Source: Lachancea thermotolerans CBS 6340 | Taxonomy: Eukaryota; Ascomycota; Saccharomycetes; Saccharomycetales; Saccharomycetaceae | Assembly (NCBI RefSeq): GCF_000142805.1 | Contig: NC_013082.1 | Span: 558,001-622,000 of the forward strand | Reading direction: 5' to 3' | DNA length: 64,000 bases | In this document: one piece after another, positions 60,739 through 64,000 of the stretch | Position numbering within the stretch: position 1 is the stretch's first letter | How the letters are laid out: every line of letters starts with the position of its first letter | The notes under the pieces: model-generated | What the model saw: the letters and a program-made list of their open reading frames with translations, nothing else | Told to the model about the DNA's origin: nothing | Database searches by the model: none | Program-made: the position numbers and the translations under genes

Positions 60739-62214
60739 ATGGCAGGGAAAGTTACGAAAACCGAACACAAGTCCTCAAAGCAGGAATCTTCCAAAGGAGA
60801 GCTGAAGTCGCTCGCGGAGAAGATTAAGAAGCGTGCCTTGGAAAAGAACCAAGAGGCGAGCGAGAAAGCGCCAGAAGGATCGGAGGCGGAAGAAGAGGCA
60901 GAAGGAGTGCCAAACGATTCAGAGCAAGAGACTGAGGCGGCCCACTTCGAGTCATTTTCAGAGCTGAACCTTGTACCGGAACTCATAGAAGCGTGCGAAA
61001 ATCTGAAATACTCAAAACCCACCCCAATTCAGGCTGAAGCAATTCCACCAGCGTTAGAAGGCAAGGATATTATTGGGCTGGCACAGACTGGTTCAGGTAA
61101 GACTGCGGCATTTGCTATTCCTATTCTTAACCAGCTATGGCATGACCAACAACCATACTACGCTTGTGTTCTAGCGCCTACTAGAGAGCTAGCACAACAG
61201 ATTAAAGAGACTTTCGACTCTTTAGGTGGGGCAATGGGTGTTAGAACAACCTGTATTGTCGGAGGAATGAACATGATTGACCAGGCTCGCGACTTGATGC
61301 GTAAACCTCACATCATTATCGCCACACCGGGCAGACTGATGGACCATTTGGAGAACACTAAGGGCTTTTCAATGCGCAAGCTTAAATTCCTTGTCATGGA
61401 CGAAGCTGATAGACTTCTAGATATGGAATTCGGCCCAGTGTTGGACAGAATCCTCAAGATCATTCCAACGCAAGGCAGGACAACGTATTTGTTCTCGGCT
61501 ACAATGACATCAAAGATTGATAAGCTTCAAAGAGCTAGTTTAACTAACCCTGTTAAGTGCGCTGTGTCCACCAAATACCAAACTGTCGACACTTTGATCC
61601 AGACTCTCATGGTGGTTCCAGGCGGGCTCAAAAACACATTTCTCATCTACCTCCTCAATGAGTTCCTAGGAAAAACTGCCATCGTGTTCACACGTACCAA
61701 GGCCAACGCAGAAAGAATCGCCACCCTCTGTAATTTGCTTGAGTTTAGCGCTACCGCTCTGCACGGTGATCTTAACCAGAATCAGAGAACCGGCGCACTG
61801 GATCTTTTCAAGGCTGGACGGAGATCTATTTTAGTGGCTACTGATGTGGCTGCTAGAGGATTGGATATTCCTTCGGTGGATATTGTGATCAACTACGATA
61901 TTCCTGTGGACTCGAAATCTTATATTCACCGTGTGGGAAGAACCGCTAGAGCGGGGCGCTCGGGTAAATCCATTTCCCTAGTTTCGCAATACGACTTAGA
62001 ATTGATCCTCAGAATTGAAGATGTTCTGGGCCGCAAATTGCCGAAGGAGAATGTGGACAAAGGAGTCATTCTATCGCTGCGAGACACAGTGGACAAAGCC
62101 AACGGTGAGGTTGTCATGGAGCTGAATAGGAGGAACAAAGAGAAAGTAGCGAGAGGCAAAGGAAGACGTTCCAGGATGCACTCAAGAGAAAACATGGACA
62201 AGGAAGAACAGTAA
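60739..62214 (+). CDS. RRP3: DEAD-box RNA helicase for 35S pre-rRNA processing
   Basis: 491 residues from ATG 60739; S. cerevisiae Rrp3 is 501. An in-frame ATG at 60637 would add 34 residues, but that stretch contains the RRPE and PAC promoter boxes and has no family similarity, so 60739 is chosen. Order of motifs: Q-motif F70 to Q98 (FESFSELNLVPELIEACENL...PIQ), Walker A AQTGSGKT (115-122), PTRELAQQ, TPGRLMDHL, DEAD at Asp221 (VMDEADRLLD), SAT in FSATMTSK, TDVAARGLDIP and HRVGRTARAGRSG. The C-terminal tail is basic. Acts in the nucleolus on early 18S processing. Confidence 0.97.
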   Translation: MAGKVTKTEHKSSKQESSKGELKSLAEKIKKRALEKNQEASEKAPEGSEAEEEAEGVPNDSEQETEAAHFESFSELNLVPELIEACENLKYSKPTPIQAEAIPPALEGKDIIGLAQTGSGKTAAFAIPILNQLWHDQQPYYACVLAPTRELAQQIKETFDSLGGAMGVRTTCIVGGMNMIDQARDLMRKPHIIIATPGRLMDHLENTKGFSMRKLKFLVMDEADRLLDMEFGPVLDRILKIIPTQGRTTYLFSATMTSKIDKLQRASLTNPVKCAVSTKYQTVDTLIQTLMVVPGGLKNTFLIYLLNEFLGKTAIVFTRTKANAERIATLCNLLEFSATALHGDLNQNQRTGALDLFKAGRRSILVATDVAARGLDIPSVDIVINYDIPVDSKSYIHRVGRTARAGRSGKSISLVSQYDLELILRIEDVLGRKLPKENVDKGVILSLRDTVDKANGEVVMELNRRNKEKVARGKGRRSRMHSRENMDKEEQ

Positions 62215-62326
62215 TTACTTTTAATAGATACGTGAGCACAATATAACAAACTAGAAATCTCCATGATAGGCGTTTTACAGCCAGGTATTTGTATTTATTG
62301 GTGAGTACGAATTCGTGATAGGCCAA

Positions 62327-64000
62327 CTAAACTACTTCGGCAGAGCTCGCCGCATTTGCTGCATTAGCTGCATTCGCTTCTGCTACAGCAAGCTCGTACT
62401 TTTCAATGGCCAGATTCAATGAGCCTAGCACTGAGCTCAGGTATGCATTGCAGCTACTCGCTAGCGTTTCACCCTGTTTGTCTGTCGAGCCTTGGACCTT
62501 GTTAAGTAGCTTATTAACCTTTTCTGGGCATTGCTTGAGAAATCCATACAGTTTTTTGACCGTGGGTGCTTGTCGGGCTTCACCACTCTGAAAGTGGATA
62601 TAAAAGTGCTTCAAAAACTCACAGCAAGTTCCGTGTAAGACACGGCAGCTTTCTAATAGGTCACCAGGTAAAGGGGTTTCAATTTCCTTTGTTGACTCGA
62701 TAGTCGTTATACCAGTATTCGCTCCAACCACTGCGTTGAAGTTGGTGTTTTTCGCTTGTTTGGCATTAATTTTGACGGCTTTTATAACGTTCTGATTAGC
62801 AGTGTTATTAGCTTTTTTATCATCGTTGGCAACCTTTGTTAAGTCGATTGACTTTGTTAGCCCGTCGAGCAGCAAATTAAGTTGATGGGATATTTCTTTC
62901 GTACCCACTTTAAATCTCTCACCTTTATGCTCTGTACCAGCAGTTTCTCTAACGGCGGCCATTCGTTGCTTAACCTTTATCTCTATGTAAGTTGCTTCAT
63001 CCTCCTCTTCAAGGTCACTATAGAGCAGCTCTTCTCGTTCTTCCTTATCTGCATCATCAGCAGCTAGATTTGTTCTAGAATACTCATTCTCCAACGACTT
63101 GATCATTTTTTGGCTTAACCTGTTCATGCCCTTCAGGATATCTACAACTCCATCTGTATTTCCGTTCACGTCAACCCCCGGTATCATTGTAAAGTCTGGC
63201 TTGTTTCCTTTCCTTTCTGGGTCGTCATACTGGTTACCGTCCAAGTCAATGAGCTTTTTGACCGGGTGTTGTAGCATTTCGTCGTCCTTTCTGTCAAATT
63301 CTTGATCTAGAGTAAGGTACCGATCAATGATCATATCACCACGGTCACTTTGCATAATTCGCTCACCTCTCAGTTTCCGGAATAATTTGGACGAGAAAAA
63401 TCGAGCCCAGAACTCCTGCTCTTTGAAGTTTTTAGGCACATTGTCATCATACGCCTTCTTCACGATCGGATAGGTTTGGAAGATAGTCATAATTTTCTCT
63501 CTTGATACACTCACATTGACCTTGTTGTCAGATGATGCCACGGGTTTGATTGTCGAGAGGACATTGTAAGGACCCGTTCTTTGAGAAGTGGTAAGAGCGA
63601 AGGCTCGTAAAAGTGGAATCCTGGTAGACCAGAATTCATCAGGCGGCAGCCCTGAATTTATGACAGCTTCTTGAAACGTTTTCATTAAGCCTTTATTTTC
63701 TTTTAGTAAAGATTGCTGAAGCTTGAGGTTCGTGAGAAGCTTCTCGCGAGAGAGAGAGTCGTCCAGCGTTGAGGTGTTGATCAAAGGAGCAGCCTCGGAA
63801 GGCGCAGGCGCGAGGCTGGACTCTTTGCGCTTTTTTTCCTCAAAAACCTCTTCGTCTTTATAACGGGCAATAATAAGCTGAAGAGTCTCTTTGATATTGT
63901 CCATCACAGTTCTATTGTTGAATGAGAATACATGACTAGGTAATGGAGCTTTGACCTCATTTCCATCAGCATCTTTGCGTTTCTTGGCTTCATTCGCTTT
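62327..64000 (-). CDS. TFB1: TFIIH core subunit Tfb1 (p62), N-terminal part beyond the window
   Basis: 558 codons including the stop lie in the window and the frame is still open at the right edge, so this is a partial gene lacking its start. The frame reads through NEAKKRKDADGNE and VFSFNNRTVMDNIK, matching the end of the Tfb1 PH domain, so a GTG or ATG near 63907 is internal. BSD domains follow in ~100-280 of the visible part (PPDEFWSTRIPLLRAFAL; KEQEFWARFFSSKLFRKLRG, both with the Phe-Trp signature). The C-terminal helical region has ESCRVLHGTCCEFLKHFYIH. Works in transcription initiation and nucleotide-excision repair. RRP3 converges on it, 112 bp between stops. Confidence 0.96.
   Translation of the reverse strand, partial: KANEAKKRKDADGNEVKAPLPSHVFSFNNRTVMDNIKETLQLIIARYKDEEVFEEKKRKESSLAPAPSEAAPLINTSTLDDSLSREKLLTNLKLQQSLLKENKGLMKTFQEAVINSGLPPDEFWSTRIPLLRAFALTTSQRTGPYNVLSTIKPVASSDNKVNVSVSREKIMTIFQTYPIVKKAYDDNVPKNFKEQEFWARFFSSKLFRKLRGERIMQSDRGDMIIDRYLTLDQEFDRKDDEMLQHPVKKLIDLDGNQYDDPERKGNKPDFTMIPGVDVNGNTDGVVDILKGMNRLSQKMIKSLENEYSRTNLAADDADKEEREELLYSDLEEEDEATYIEIKVKQRMAAVRETAGTEHKGERFKVGTKEISHQLNLLLDGLTKSIDLTKVANDDKKANNTANQNVIKAVKINAKQAKNTNFNAVVGANTGITTIESTKEIETPLPGDLLESCRVLHGTCCEFLKHFYIHFQSGEARQAPTVKKLYGFLKQCPEKVNKLLNKVQGSTDKQGETLASSCNAYLSSVLGSLNLAIEKYELAVAEANAANAANAASSAEVV

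Overview
The window is 64 kb of nuclear DNA from a budding yeast of the Saccharomycetaceae that did not pass through the whole-genome duplication. A Lachancea-like species is the best guess; this is inference from gene order and protein similarity, and no species can be named from the sequence alone. Almost every gene has a clear Saccharomyces cerevisiae counterpart. Genes are compact, introns are rare (three found: ARP2, TUB1, VPS55), and there is one gene wherever S. cerevisiae keeps two ohnologs (GPD1/GPD2, GPM2/GPM3, TUB1/TUB3, SSF1/SSF2). There are 29 full-length protein genes, two protein genes cut by the window edges, and two tRNA-Gln(UUG) genes. I saw no CRISPR array, prophage, transposon or LTR element.

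Layout. 1-5213: start of an unrecognised gene, then convergent MPS1 and ARP2. 5724-30672: MRX9, APM4, PRS5, RTK1, MAM3, a glycerol-3-phosphate dehydrogenase (GPD), ARG1, dipeptidyl peptidase III, a GPM2/GPM3-type mutase, RPN4 and THI20. This stretch interleaves the YDL020-YDL029 and YOL055-YOL062 blocks of S. cerevisiae and so shows the pre-duplication order. 32569-34872: a yapsin aspartyl protease with a long wall-type tail. 36001-45192: UFO1, AIM33, ALO1, TUB1, PHO84 (YML blocks joined at the tubulin gene). 46652-52383: ERG9, tRNA-Gln, PTH1, GTR1, NDI1. 54749-64000: SSC1, VPS55, tRNA-Gln, PIB1, SSF1/SSF2, RRP3 and the 3'-part of TFB1, again interleaving two S. cerevisiae blocks (YDR311-313 and YHR065-066).

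These are ordinary housekeeping genes, not an operon-like system. Some neighbours share control signals: SSF1 and RRP3, both ribosome-assembly genes, diverge from a 202-bp promoter with two PAC and two RRPE boxes. RPN4 and SSC1 carry heat-shock elements of different architecture, ARG1 has a Gcn4 site, and a perfect Rpn4 target box lies upstream of ALO1.

The most interesting points are in the hunt section. GPD and dipeptidyl peptidase III each have an in-frame upstream ATG adding a basic, acid-free presequence, which suggests one gene making mitochondrial and cytosolic forms. The GPD/MAM3 promoter holds seven CACGTG boxes and a separate nested dyad. VPS55 has a 55-nt intron. A B-box sits without a tRNA upstream of PHO84. 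Two intergenic gaps (3.2 kb and 2.4 kb) are unusually long. Gene names rest on remembered family sequences, not on a database search.
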